From the NCBI GenBank assembly GCA_964577825.1, contig CAZOBJ010000006.1, positions 1 to 60,810 of the forward strand: a stretch of 60,810 bases of DNA, given 5' to 3'. Under the pieces are notes generated by a model. The model did no database searches. It was not told the DNA's origin and was given only the letters and a program-made list of their open reading frames with translations. Positions 39,966 to 48,871 of this stretch are shown piece by piece. The position numbers were made by a program, and so were the translations under genes. This DNA is from CAZOBJ01 sp964577825 (GTDB lineage: Bacteria; Planctomycetota; SZUA-567; JAFGNG01). Each line of letters starts with the position of its first letter. The stretch's first letter is position 1.

Positions 39966-42478
39966 TCGAACCTGCGGGCCTCGGCGACCTGATGGTGCGG
40001 ATTCTGACTCTGCGGGCGTTCCCGTTCCTGTCCGCGGCCTGGGTGGTGTTCCTCGTGGTGCGAGCGCTTGTGCTCGCGCCGATCGTGGGCCTCTTCGTGA
40101 GCGCCCAGATGCGCCGGGAGTGCCTGTCCATCGCCGTGGCGCCGGTCACCTACATCGTGGCCACCCTGTTTGTGTTCATCACCTCGCTCGTCTTCTATCT
40201 CGCGCCGCTGGAGAACCCGGTGGCGAGCTTCGAGCCGGTGGCCATCTACATCAAGTTCCTGGGCATCTTCTTCGTGCCCCTGTTGACCATGCGGCTGGTG
40301 GCCGAGGAGCGGCGCAGCGGCACGATCGAGCTCCTGCTCACCGCGCCCGTGCGCATCCGGGAGGTGGTGCTCGCCAAGTTCGGCGCGGGGTTCTTGTTCT
40401 TCCTGGGGATGCTCGCGCCGTGCGCGGTGTATGCGGCGCTTCTGATGTGGATGGGCGACCTGGACGGCGGCGAGACGCTCGCCAGCCTGGCCGGGCTCGC
40501 GCTGCTGGGCGCGGCCTACACCTCGATCGGGCTCTTCGCCTCGAGCTGCACCCGCAGCCAGGTGGCCGCGGCCATGAGCGCGACCGCGGTCTCGCTCGTT
40601 TTGTGGCTCGTGTGGCACCTCGGCGACGAGGCGACCGTCCTGGGCCGGATCTGGCAGGGGCTCAGCTTCAAGGGGCACCTGGACACCTCGTTCACCAAGG
40701 GCGTGGTGGACAGCGCGGACGCCCTGTACTTCCTGAGCGTAACCGGGTTCTTCCTGTTCCTGGCCGGGGCGGTGCTGCGCGCGGGCGCGGCGCTCGGGGC
40801 CGGGCTGCGCGGACCGGGCCCGCGGCGCCCGTTCGCGGCGCTCGTGGCCGCCGTGGTGGGCGGCGAGGCGCTCCTCTTCCTGGTCGCGGTCCTGCATGTG
40901 ACGGGGCTCTCCCTGGCGCAGGTGCCGCAGGTGTGGCGCGCGGCGGCGTGGCCGGTTCTCGTCTGGATCGTCGCACCCGCCGCGGTGGCCATGGCCGGGG
41001 GCCTGACAACGCTTCTTCTCTTGCGGCGCGCGATGGCCGCGCGCGTGCGCCGGCTCGCGGCGCAGACCCGCCTGCCCGCCACCCTGGTGGGGGCGACGGG
41101 CGCGCTCCTCGTGCTTGTGAACGCGAACGTACTCGCCGGATGGTTCGCCTGGCGCCAGGACGTAAGCGAAGCGCGCCTGCACGCGCTCAGCCCGCAGACC
41201 GAGCGCGTACTCGACGCGCTCGATGAGCCCGTGCACATCACCGTGTTCTACAGCAGCCAGGACCGGTACGACGGATATCCGCTGCTCAAGCGCACCCGCG
41301 GCCTGCTGGAGGAGTACACCGCCCGCTCGTCCCAGGTGCTCGTCACCTACCTGGACCCGGACGCTTCGCTTGAGCGCGCGGCGCGCGTGGCCAGAGAAAA
41401 GGGCCTGGACCTCGAGCGGCTCGCGGAGTTCGCGCTCGTGGAGCACCGCGGACGCCGCACCGTGGTCCCCTGGGTGTACGTGGCCCACGAGCAGCGCGAC
41501 CTGCGCGGGCGCAGCAACCGGGTGTTCCGCGGCGAGCTCGCGTTCACCAACGCGATCCAGCAACTGCGCACCACCCGCACCCCGCACGTGTACGTGACCG
41601 AGGAACACGGCGAGTACAACGCCTTCAGCCACGTGCACGCCGACCGGAGCATGGGCGCGTTCGCGCGGGAGCTGCGCCGCAACGGGTGCGAGGTTCACCG
41701 CCTGGGCCTGGTGCCGGAGACCGAGATTCCCGCCGACTGCGACATGCTGGTCCTGGCCGGTCCGTCCCGACCCTTCGGCACGCCCGAGCGCACGGCCCTG
41801 CGCGCGTACCTGGACAACGGCGGACGGGCCTTGTTCCTCGTGGACCCGCCGCCCGCGCCCGGGCTCTCGTACGGGCTGGACAAGGTTTTGGCCCGCTACG
41901 GCGCGCTTCTGCAGCAGGACCTTGTCTACGATCCGCGCAACGCGGTCGGCGGACGCCAGGGCATCGTGCTCGCGGAGGGCAGCACCGAGCACCCGATCAC
42001 CCGGCTCGAAGGGGGGCTCGTCTGCTACCTGCGCGCGGCCCAGTCCGTGGGCGTGCGCAGCGCCCCGGGCGTGTCCGAGGACTGGAACCTCTCGTATCTG
42101 TTGGCCACGGGGCCGAGCGCGATCTCCGTGACCCTGCAACGGTCCGGCGACGAGAAGCCGCGCACCCGGCGGGGCTCGTTCCCCTGCGCGGCCGCGCTCC
42201 AGGGGCCAAAGGGCGCCCGGATCGTGGTCGTGGGCGATGCGGACCTGGCGGGCAACCCGGACATCGACAAGGCGCACAACCGCGTGTTTCTCGTCTCCGC
42301 GGTGCAGTGGCTGCTTGATCGGAAGGACACCTTGTCCATTCCCTCGCGTGCGGACCGCAGCCGGCGGCTGGAGTACACCGCCCTGCGGCGGCGGACGGTC
42401 TTCTGGACGGCGGTGGTGGGCGTGCCGCAGATCTATCTGCTCGTCGGCGCGCTCGTGTGGTGGCGGCGGCGACAGTAG
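39962..42478 (+). CDS. Fused ABC-2 permease and GldG-like auxiliary protein
   Basis: An 838-residue fusion. The start is GTG at 39962, overlapping the stop of the ATPase gene. Residues 1 to about 290 are an ABC-2/GldF-type permease with six helices and the cytoplasmic MRLVAEERRSGTIELLLTAPV loop. A set of extra helices (about 290-380) links to a GldG-like domain (about 385-800; ABC_transp_aux/IFT52-like): LSPQTERVLDALDEPVHITVFYSS, VYVTEEHGEYN, DMLVLAGPSRPFGTPERTALRAYLDNGG. A final transmembrane helix ends in basic residues. GldF and GldG are commonly separate genes; fusion fixes a 1:1 ratio. A DUF4340 gene follows 14 bases later, the standard partner. Confidence 0.88.
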   Translation: MIEPAGLGDLMVRILTLRAFPFLSAAWVVFLVVRALVLAPIVGLFVSAQMRRECLSIAVAPVTYIVATLFVFITSLVFYLAPLENPVASFEPVAIYIKFLGIFFVPLLTMRLVAEERRSGTIELLLTAPVRIREVVLAKFGAGFLFFLGMLAPCAVYAALLMWMGDLDGGETLASLAGLALLGAAYTSIGLFASSCTRSQVAAAMSATAVSLVLWLVWHLGDEATVLGRIWQGLSFKGHLDTSFTKGVVDSADALYFLSVTGFFLFLAGAVLRAGAALGAGLRGPGPRRPFAALVAAVVGGEALLFLVAVLHVTGLSLAQVPQVWRAAAWPVLVWIVAPAAVAMAGGLTTLLLLRRAMAARVRRLAAQTRLPATLVGATGALLVLVNANVLAGWFAWRQDVSEARLHALSPQTERVLDALDEPVHITVFYSSQDRYDGYPLLKRTRGLLEEYTARSSQVLVTYLDPDASLERAARVAREKGLDLERLAEFALVEHRGRRTVVPWVYVAHEQRDLRGRSNRVFRGELAFTNAIQQLRTTRTPHVYVTEEHGEYNAFSHVHADRSMGAFARELRRNGCEVHRLGLVPETEIPADCDMLVLAGPSRPFGTPERTALRAYLDNGGRALFLVDPPPAPGLSYGLDKVLARYGALLQQDLVYDPRNAVGGRQGIVLAEGSTEHPITRLEGGLVCYLRAAQSVGVRSAPGVSEDWNLSYLLATGPSAISVTLQRSGDEKPRTRRGSFPCAAALQGPKGARIVVVGDADLAGNPDIDKAHNRVFLVSAVQWLLDRKDTLSIPSRADRSRRLEYTALRRRTVFWTAVVGVPQIYLLVGALVWWRRRQ

Positions 42479-42492
42479 CCCGGGGAGAGTTC

Positions 42493-44331
42493 ATGCGCTG
42501 GCGAACCGCACTCACACTCCTGGCCGCAGGCCTTGCGCTCACCGCGGTGAGCGCCGGGGTGGCCGTGTACCGCACCCACGCGCGCGCACAGGCCGCCCGG
42601 CAGGAACGGCTCGTGCCCGTGCGCATGCGCGAGGTCGTCTCCTTCATCCGCAGGGTACCGGGCGCCGGGGAGGTGTCTTGCCGCCGGGACAAGGACGGAA
42701 CCTGGTGGGTGGACGCGCCCTTCCGGGACCTGGCCAGCCAGGGGGTGATCGAGGAGCTCGCCGCCCTGGTCGAGTACGGCCGCGGCGAGCCCGTGCCTGC
42801 GGTCGACACACCCGCCTTCGACGCGCCCGAGGCGACCCTGATCTTGCGCACGTCCGAACAGGAGGTCTCCGTAGACTTCGCGCAGGCCGAGGACGAGGAT
42901 ACTGTATTCGCCCGCGTATCGGAGGCGCCGGACCGCGTCTACGCCCTGGACCCGGAGCTCGCCCGCGCGGCGTTGCGCCCGGCCGCGGCGTACCGGAGCC
43001 TGCAACTCTTCCCTCGCGGCCTGGAACAGGCCCAGGCCCTCACCCTGGAGGGCGTGCCCGGCGGCACCGTGCTCCTGCGCCGCGGGGCCAAGGGCTGGAC
43101 GCTCCGCGCGCCGGTGGCCTGGCCCGCGGACGCGCCCCGGGTGGACAAGCTCCTGCGCCGCTGCGCCACCCTGCGCGCGACCGGCGTCATCGCCCAGGGC
43201 CCACAGGCGCGCCTCCCCGAGGAGACCGAGGGCACGGTGCTCGTGCGCGCGGAGCTCCCCGAGGCCGCGGCACAGGTGCGGCTCGCCCCGCCCGAGCCCG
43301 GCCAGGAGCACGGTCGCGCCTGGGTGGTCGACCGAGACGTCCTCTTCGCAGTGCCCGACCGATTGCGATCGGTCCTGGCCCGCCGTCCGGTGGACCAGTA
43401 CCGCCGCCACCGGCTCGACTTGCTCGCGTCCCTGGACCTGCCCGAGGCGCTGCGCGCGCGCACCAAGCCCGAGGATCGGCTCGGGTACCTGGTGGAGCGC
43501 ATCAGCGAAATCCGCCTCGAACATCCCGGCCAGCGGGTGCGCCTGGTCCACGGCGCCATGCACTGGCAGGCCACCGCGCCCGAGCGATTCCCTGTGGACC
43601 GGCAGGTCCTCACCGCGCTCGTTCGCACCCTGCGCGACCTGGAGGCGCAGGACTTCGCCCCCGAGGCGCAGGCATCCGCGCACGAGCTGGACGACCCGTT
43701 CCTGGTCGCGCGCGTGTTCGACGAGACGGGCACCGAGGCGGCGGTCCTGCGCGTGGGCGCGCGCACGGACCGGGGCACCCGCTTTGCCGCGACGGGCGCG
43801 CGGTCGGCCGTGTTCACCCTCTCCGCGCGGGACGTCGCGGTCCTCTCGCAGCCCTGGCCCCAGTTCCATGAGCGGCGGCTGTGCGCGGTCCACCCCAAGC
43901 ACCCGGTGCGCCTGAGCGTCTTTCGGAACGGCACGGAGACCCGGTACCGGCGCGCGCGCGGCGACTCGTGGCAGATGGTCCTGCCCAAGACCCTGCCCGT
44001 GGACAACTGGGCCTTCTACACCGGGCCGCTGAGCCAACAGGGGTTCGGGGGCCTGAAGGCCGTGGCCGTGGCCGCGCCCGCCGCCGGGGATCTGGCCCGA
44101 TTTGGCCTTGACCCTCCCCGGCTGCGTGTGGTATTGGAATACGCTTCGCCCGAACAGGCGCAGCGGCAACAGACCTCAACGTTCACGCTGGCGATCGGCG
44201 GGCCTGCCAAACACCACGGCGAGGAGGCCCGATACGCCCGCGTTCCCGGCAGCAAGGTCGTGGTGGTCGTGCCGGGCGAGTTCGTGGACATGCTGGAGAA
44301 GGATTACACCGACCCGTCCCTGCTCGAGTGA
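42493..44331 (+). CDS. DUF4340 domain protein
   Basis: A 612-residue membrane-anchored protein with one N-terminal helix (WRTALTLLAAGLALTAVSAGVAVY) and a large outside part. Repeating beta-rich DUF4340 units are visible: KDGTWWVDAPF, GAKGWTLRAPV, ISEIRLEHPGQRVRLVHGAMHWQ and GDSWQMVLPKTLP. DUF4340 proteins regularly follow GldA-GldFG-type transporters and probably complete the complex, but their activity is unknown. The start at 42493 has GGGGAGAG upstream. The gene is 14 bases after the permease-GldG fusion and 32 bases before the DksA-like gene. Confidence 0.85.
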   Translation: MRWRTALTLLAAGLALTAVSAGVAVYRTHARAQAARQERLVPVRMREVVSFIRRVPGAGEVSCRRDKDGTWWVDAPFRDLASQGVIEELAALVEYGRGEPVPAVDTPAFDAPEATLILRTSEQEVSVDFAQAEDEDTVFARVSEAPDRVYALDPELARAALRPAAAYRSLQLFPRGLEQAQALTLEGVPGGTVLLRRGAKGWTLRAPVAWPADAPRVDKLLRRCATLRATGVIAQGPQARLPEETEGTVLVRAELPEAAAQVRLAPPEPGQEHGRAWVVDRDVLFAVPDRLRSVLARRPVDQYRRHRLDLLASLDLPEALRARTKPEDRLGYLVERISEIRLEHPGQRVRLVHGAMHWQATAPERFPVDRQVLTALVRTLRDLEAQDFAPEAQASAHELDDPFLVARVFDETGTEAAVLRVGARTDRGTRFAATGARSAVFTLSARDVAVLSQPWPQFHERRLCAVHPKHPVRLSVFRNGTETRYRRARGDSWQMVLPKTLPVDNWAFYTGPLSQQGFGGLKAVAVAAPAAGDLARFGLDPPRLRVVLEYASPEQAQRQQTSTFTLAIGGPAKHHGEEARYARVPGSKVVVVVPGEFVDMLEKDYTDPSLLE

Positions 44332-44363
44332 CGGGCACAACGTCACGGAAGGAGACCGGCTAC

Positions 44364-45248
44364 ATGGCAGCGAAGGCCCGCGACAAGAGGACCTCCGCAA
44401 AGAAGTCCAGCGCGAAGAAGCGCCCGGCGCGCAAGCCCGCGTCCGGCAAGCGGCGCGCGGCGAAGAAGGCGTCTCCGAAGAAGAAGGCCGCCAAGCGCAA
44501 GCCGGCCCGCAAGAAGACCGTGCGCAAGGGAACCGCAAAGGCGAAGAAGAAGGCGGCCAAGAAGCCCGCCAAGAGGGCCGCGAAGAAGACGGCGAAGAGG
44601 ACCGCCAAGAAGCCCACGAAGCGAGCCGCCAAGAAGCGCGCCAAGAAGACGCCCAAGCGCACGGCCAAGGCTCCGGCAAAGAAGCGCACCACCGCGCCGC
44701 GCAAGAAGAGCAAGTTCGCCATCACCGGCGCACCCAAGGCGCGCAGGCGCGAGGTCCCGCCCGGCGTGCGCATTGAGAAGCCCCAGGGCCAGGCCGCTTC
44801 CGGCGCGCGCGCCGAGGCCCCGCCGCCCAAGCTCACGGCCAAGGAGCTGCGCGAACTGCGCGGACAGCTGCAGGAGAAGCGCGACAACATCCTTTCCGAG
44901 ATCCGCCACGAGGTCGGCGACTCGCTGTCGCGCACGAGCGTGGTGCGCACCGACGCGGCCGACCGGGCCAGCGACGTGTACGACGGGTCCGTGAGCTACG
45001 AGGTGGCGGCCACCGGCCACAAGGACCTCCAGGAGATCCAGGCGGCCCTGGACAAGATCGACAACAAGACCTACGGGGTCTGCGAGGGCTGCGGCGGGGC
45101 CATCAGCGCCTCGCGACTCAAGGCCAAGCCCTTCGCTACCCTGTGCGCGGCCTGCCGCGAGCAGATCGAGCGCGAGGGCCCCGGCGGAGGGGGCGACACG
45201 ATCTGGGGCTTTCTCGACGCAGACGCCACGGACAACGCCGAAGAGTAG
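44364..45248 (+). CDS. DksA/TraR-type zinc-finger protein with histone H1-like Lys-rich N-terminus
   Basis: A 294-residue protein. Residues 1 to about 117 are almost only Lys, Ala, Arg, Pro, Thr and Ser in AKK/AAKK/SPKK-like units, as in eukaryotic H1 tails and bacterial H1-like proteins. Residues about 155-265 are a DksA/TraR domain: a coiled-coil start (LTAKELRELRGQLQEKRDNI), the DxxDxA motif at Asp197-Asp200-Ala202, and a zinc finger with Cys240, Cys243, Cys261 and Cys264. DksA-type proteins enter the RNA polymerase secondary channel and act with ppGpp; the tail should bind DNA. The start is the ATG at 44364 behind GGAAGGAG. It may link nucleoid structure to transcription control (inference). 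Confidence 0.88.
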   Translation: MAAKARDKRTSAKKSSAKKRPARKPASGKRRAAKKASPKKKAAKRKPARKKTVRKGTAKAKKKAAKKPAKRAAKKTAKRTAKKPTKRAAKKRAKKTPKRTAKAPAKKRTTAPRKKSKFAITGAPKARRREVPPGVRIEKPQGQAASGARAEAPPPKLTAKELRELRGQLQEKRDNILSEIRHEVGDSLSRTSVVRTDAADRASDVYDGSVSYEVAATGHKDLQEIQAALDKIDNKTYGVCEGCGGAISASRLKAKPFATLCAACREQIEREGPGGGGDTIWGFLDADATDNAEE

Positions 45249-45253
45249 CCCGT

Positions 45254-45296
45254 CCCAGCCGCCTGCGGGCGGGCTGGGTGGTCCTCTCTCCTTGAA
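45254..45296 (+). terminator. Possible terminator after the DksA-like gene
   Basis: A hairpin with a 7-base outer stem, CCCAGCC (45254-45260) with GGCTGGG (45272-45278), extended inward by three pairs past a bulge. It is followed by a pyrimidine-rich but T-poor stretch. Moderate evidence only. Confidence 0.4.
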
Positions 45297-45326
45297 GCCG
45301 CCCGCCCTGCCCCCGGAGGAGGCCGC

Positions 45327-46058
45327 ATGAGCACGCAGGCCGGGTACGTCCTGGCGCTCACGACCGCGGCCGAGCCCGGTGGCGTGGCCCTGATCGACGG
45401 CCGGGGCGCGGTGCGGGCGGTGCGCGCCCTGGCTGCGCAGTTGCGCGGCGGACGGGGCCTCCTGCCCGCGGTCACCGACTGTCTGGACCATGCCGGTGTG
45501 GGACTCCAGGACCTCGCCGGAATCGCCGCGGACACGGGTCCGGGGTCGTTTACCGGGCTGCGCGTGGGCGTGATGACGGCCAAGACCCTGGCCTGGGCGC
45601 GGAGCTTGCCGATCGTGGGGGTGACAAGCCTCGACGCCCTGGCCTGGGAGGCGCGCGACCGGGCCCGGGTCGTGGCCGCGGTGCTGCGCGCGCGCCGGGC
45701 CGAGGTCTACGCCGCGGTGTACGACTGCTCTGCGCAGCGTATCGAGCGCCGCGGCCCGGTGCAGGCCCTCAGCCCCGAAGTCCTCTCCGAACAACTTGCC
45801 GCGCTCGAGCCGGGCGCCAAACTCGTGGGCAATCCGGGCGAGACCCTGGACCCGGACGAGCTGCGCACGCATACGCACATCGAGGGCTTGCCCGACCCGG
45901 CTGGGCCCTCGGCCCAGGCCGTGGCCGAGCTCGGATGGCGGGCCCTGCGCGACCGGCCCGCAGGTGACGACCTGCACGCCCTGCAACCCGTGTATCCGCG
46001 CCGGGCGGACCGGCCCATGCCCGTGCTCGGCGAGCCGCCCACGGACGACACCCCATGA
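45327..46058 (+). CDS. tsaB: tRNA threonylcarbamoyladenosine biosynthesis protein TsaB
   Basis: A 243-residue ASKHA-fold protein that dimerises with TsaD to transfer threonylcarbamoyl to A37 of ANN-decoding tRNAs. The family block is GPGSFTGLRVGVMTAKTLAW near residues 70-90, with LDALAWEA after it. The C-terminal half is divergent, as usual in TsaB. GGAGG lies just before the ATG at 45327. Its stop overlaps the start of murJ by ATGA, so the two are translationally coupled. tsaC, tsaD and tsaE are not in the window. Confidence 0.9.
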   Translation: MSTQAGYVLALTTAAEPGGVALIDGRGAVRAVRALAAQLRGGRGLLPAVTDCLDHAGVGLQDLAGIAADTGPGSFTGLRVGVMTAKTLAWARSLPIVGVTSLDALAWEARDRARVVAAVLRARRAEVYAAVYDCSAQRIERRGPVQALSPEVLSEQLAALEPGAKLVGNPGETLDPDELRTHTHIEGLPDPAGPSAQAVAELGWRALRDRPAGDDLHALQPVYPRRADRPMPVLGEPPTDDTP

Positions 46059-47686
46059 ACGTGGGACAGCGCATCCTGCGCGCGTCGCTTGTGGTGATGC
46101 TCGCGCACGTCATCTTCAAGTTCGCAGGCCTCGTCCAGTTCAAGGCCCTGGGCCACTACTGCGATCCCGTGACCCTGGACCTCTTCATCTTCTCGTTCGT
46201 CGGGGTGCTGTGGACCTTTTACCTGATCGGCGAGGAAGGGCTCGGGCCCGCGTTCCTGCCCGTGTTCATGGAGGCCTTTGACAAGAAGAGCGAGCGCGAC
46301 GCCTGGCGGTTCGCCAGCAGCGTCATCACCGTGCAGGTCCTGGTCATCGCCGTGGTGGTGAGCCTCGTGGCCGCGTTCCCCGAGACCGTGGTGCGGCTCT
46401 TCTCGGACTGGGACGACCCCGAGGCCCTGGCCGCGTACATGCAGCGCGCGCCGCGCATGGTCCGCGGCATGATCCCCGCGCTCTTCGGCCTGTCGGTCGG
46501 GTCGACCACCTACCTCGTGCTCAACGGGTACAAGCGCTTCTTCCTGGCTGCGTTCGGCGACTCCGTGGTCAAGTTCGCCATCATCGCGGGCGTGCTCGCG
46601 AGCGTGGCCACGGGCGGGTCGCTGACCGACTGCCTGATCGCGGGCGTGCTCGTGGGCGGATTCGCCAAGGTGGCCACGCACTTGTTGGGTCTGCGCCGCG
46701 AGCTCTGGCAGTTGCGGCCCAACCTGAATCTGCGCACCCGGGCCTGGCGGCGGTTCGCGTTCCTGGTGGCGCCGCTTCTTTTGGGGATTCTCTTCGGCAA
46801 GGTGCGCGACGTGTTCAACAACATCTGGGTCCTCTCGCACACGCACGAGGCGGGCCTGGTGGCCTACAACGAGTTCGGCCGCAAGATCTTCAACGCGATC
46901 GGGTACCTGGTGCCCTACTCGGTGAGCATCGCCATGTACCCGTTCTTCTGCGAGCTCGTGGACCGCGAGGAGCGCGGCGAGATGGCGCGCCTGGTGACCC
47001 GCAGCGGGCAGATTCTGTGGGTGCTGGTCGTCCCGGTGACCGCGCTCGTGGTCGCGCTCTCGCTCCCCTTGGCGCGGCTCATCTTCCAGGGCGGGCAGTT
47101 CGACCTGGAGGCCGCGCGCCTGGCGGCCACGGCCAATGCGTGCTACACCCTGGTCCTGCCCTTCTTCACGCTCGAGTACGTGTTCATGCAGACCTTTTTC
47201 AGCCATCGGCGCATGGTCACGCCCATCGTGCTGGGGCTCGTGTTCAGTACGCTGAGCATGGTCCTCAGCTGGCTGGGCGTGGTCGCGTACGGGCTCACGG
47301 GCGCGGCGGCCGTAGCCGCGGTGGCGCTCGCGTATGCGCTCAGCCGGACGCTGAAGACCGTGAGCCTGGGCGTGCTCCTGCGCCGGTTCCTGCCGGACCT
47401 CGACGGCGCGCACGCGGGCTCCTTCGCCCTGCGCATGGCCGCGGCCGGGCTCGCGACCGGGGGCGCCGCGTACCTGGCCCGCAAGGGGTGCGAGGCCGTG
47501 ACCGACGTGTATGCCGGCCAGACCGTCGCCGAGGTCGCGGCGGCCGTGGTGCCCTGCCTCGCGTCGGGGTCGGTCGCGGGCGGGGCGGTGTACCTCGCCG
47601 CGCTGCGTGTGCTTTGCCCGGCCGAGTGGCGCGAGGCGGTGCGCTGGATCCGCGCGCGCCTGGCCGCGCGCCGCGCGGGCCGGTAG
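46055..47686 (+). CDS. murJ: MurJ/MviN-type lipid II flippase
   Basis: A 543-residue membrane protein of the MOP/MATE exporter superfamily with about 14 helices. Recognisable MviN pieces are RILRASLVVMLAHVIFKFAG at the N-terminus, GPAFLPVFMEAF, RDVFNNIWVLSHTHEAG, YLVPYSVSIAMYPFFCEL and LPLARLIFQGGQFD. MurJ flips lipid II for peptidoglycan; close relatives flip O-antigen or exopolysaccharide units. Because a GT4 gene follows at 47706 and a polysaccharide operon lies just beyond, this copy could serve either process. The start overlaps the tsaB stop. Confidence 0.86.
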   Translation: MNVGQRILRASLVVMLAHVIFKFAGLVQFKALGHYCDPVTLDLFIFSFVGVLWTFYLIGEEGLGPAFLPVFMEAFDKKSERDAWRFASSVITVQVLVIAVVVSLVAAFPETVVRLFSDWDDPEALAAYMQRAPRMVRGMIPALFGLSVGSTTYLVLNGYKRFFLAAFGDSVVKFAIIAGVLASVATGGSLTDCLIAGVLVGGFAKVATHLLGLRRELWQLRPNLNLRTRAWRRFAFLVAPLLLGILFGKVRDVFNNIWVLSHTHEAGLVAYNEFGRKIFNAIGYLVPYSVSIAMYPFFCELVDREERGEMARLVTRSGQILWVLVVPVTALVVALSLPLARLIFQGGQFDLEAARLAATANACYTLVLPFFTLEYVFMQTFFSHRRMVTPIVLGLVFSTLSMVLSWLGVVAYGLTGAAAVAAVALAYALSRTLKTVSLGVLLRRFLPDLDGAHAGSFALRMAAAGLATGGAAYLARKGCEAVTDVYAGQTVAEVAAAVVPCLASGSVAGGAVYLAALRVLCPAEWREAVRWIRARLAARRAGR

Positions 47687-47705
47687 CCGGTTCGAGGACC
47701 CAGAC

Positions 47706-48854
47706 ATGCGACCCGTGCGCGTGCTCCACTGCCTGGAGGCCACCCGCGGGGGCACGGCCCGCCACCTGGAGATCGCCGCGCGCACCCTGCCCGGCCTGGG
47801 CGTGGACCTGCACGCCGCGGTGAGCCCCACGCGCAATCCCGAATTCCCCGGCGCCCTGCGCGCGCTTCTGGGCCCCGAGCGCGTGCACGTGGTGCCCATG
47901 GGCCGGTCCATCCGCCCCGGGCGCGACGCAGCCGCGTATCGTGCGCTCGTGCGCGTGGTGCGCGCGGTCCGTCCGGACCTTGTGCACACGCACGCGAGCA
48001 AGGCCGGGTTCCTGGGCCGGCGGGCCGCGCACGCCTGCGGCCTCCCGGCGGTGCACACGCCGCACGTGTACGCCACGCACTGGGCGCGCGGCGCGCGCAA
48101 GGGCCTGTACGCGGTGCTCGAGCGCGTGGCCGCCCGGTGGACGAGCGCGCTTGTGGCGCTGCACGAGGAACAGGTGCACGCCGCGCGCGCGCTTGGCGTG
48201 CCCGAGGCGCGGATCGCGTGCATCCCCAACGGCGTGGAGACCGACCGCTTCGCCCCGCCCAGCCCCGCACAGCGGGCGCGCATCCGCCAGGAATACGGGT
48301 TCAACCCTCAGACCCGGGTGGTGGGCACGCTGTCTCGGCTCGACGCGCAAAAGGGCGTGGACGTATTCCTGCGCGCGGCAGCGGCCACGCGTCGCGCCTT
48401 CCCCTACGCCCGGTTCCTGATCGCGGGCTCGGGTCCGCTGGAGGGCGAGCTGCGCGCCCAGGCGCGCGCCATGCGCTTCGGCGACCAGGTGCGGTTCCTG
48501 GGCCCGCGCGAGGACGTGCAGGCCCTGTATCACGGCCTGGACGTGTTCGCGCTCACGAGCCGCTGGGAGGGCATGCCCTACGCGATCCTGGAGGCCATGG
48601 CCTGCGGTCTGCCCGTGGTGGCCACGGGCACGGCGGGCGCGCGCGCGCTCGTGGCGCCCGGACACACCGGCAGCCTGGCCCCGGTCGGCGACGTGGAGGC
48701 CCTGGCCGGCGCGATCTGCGCGTATCTCGGGGACGCGCGCCTGCGCGAGCGCGAGGGCCGGCGCGCGCGCGAGCTCGTGTGCGCACGGTACACGGCCCGG
48801 GCCTGGGCCCGAGCGCACCTGGAGCTGTATCAGCAAGTCTTGGCAGGCGACTGA
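47706..48854 (+). CDS. Family 4 glycosyltransferase
   Basis: A 382-residue GT-B retaining glycosyltransferase. The N-terminal acceptor half begins with VRVLHCLEATRGGTARHLE, and THASKAGFLGRRAA is the WbnK/PelF-like family block. The donor half shows GTLSRLDAQKGVDVFLRAAA and the E-x7-E pair in RWEGMPYAILEAM. It resembles enzymes adding sugars to undecaprenyl-linked repeat units. The start at 47706 has CGAGGA upstream; the open frame continues upstream inside murJ only as a shadow. It lies 19 bases after murJ. Confidence 0.92.
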   Translation: MRPVRVLHCLEATRGGTARHLEIAARTLPGLGVDLHAAVSPTRNPEFPGALRALLGPERVHVVPMGRSIRPGRDAAAYRALVRVVRAVRPDLVHTHASKAGFLGRRAAHACGLPAVHTPHVYATHWARGARKGLYAVLERVAARWTSALVALHEEQVHAARALGVPEARIACIPNGVETDRFAPPSPAQRARIRQEYGFNPQTRVVGTLSRLDAQKGVDVFLRAAAATRRAFPYARFLIAGSGPLEGELRAQARAMRFGDQVRFLGPREDVQALYHGLDVFALTSRWEGMPYAILEAMACGLPVVATGTAGARALVAPGHTGSLAPVGDVEALAGAICAYLGDARLREREGRRARELVCARYTARAWARAHLELYQQVLAGD

Positions 48855-48871
48855 CGGCCGGCGGCAGGCCG

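Noticed and set aside
44108..44137. Promoter-like TTGACC and TATTGG with 18-base spacer inside the DUF4340 gene
   Set aside because: It lies in coding sequence more than 220 bases before the DksA-like gene; could be real but one such match is expected by chance.
44400..44710. Repetitive AAG/GCC-rich stretch as a DNA repeat array
   Set aside because: The periodicity comes from Lys-Ala codons of the H1-like tail; units are irregular and in frame, so it is protein low complexity, not a CRISPR or satellite.
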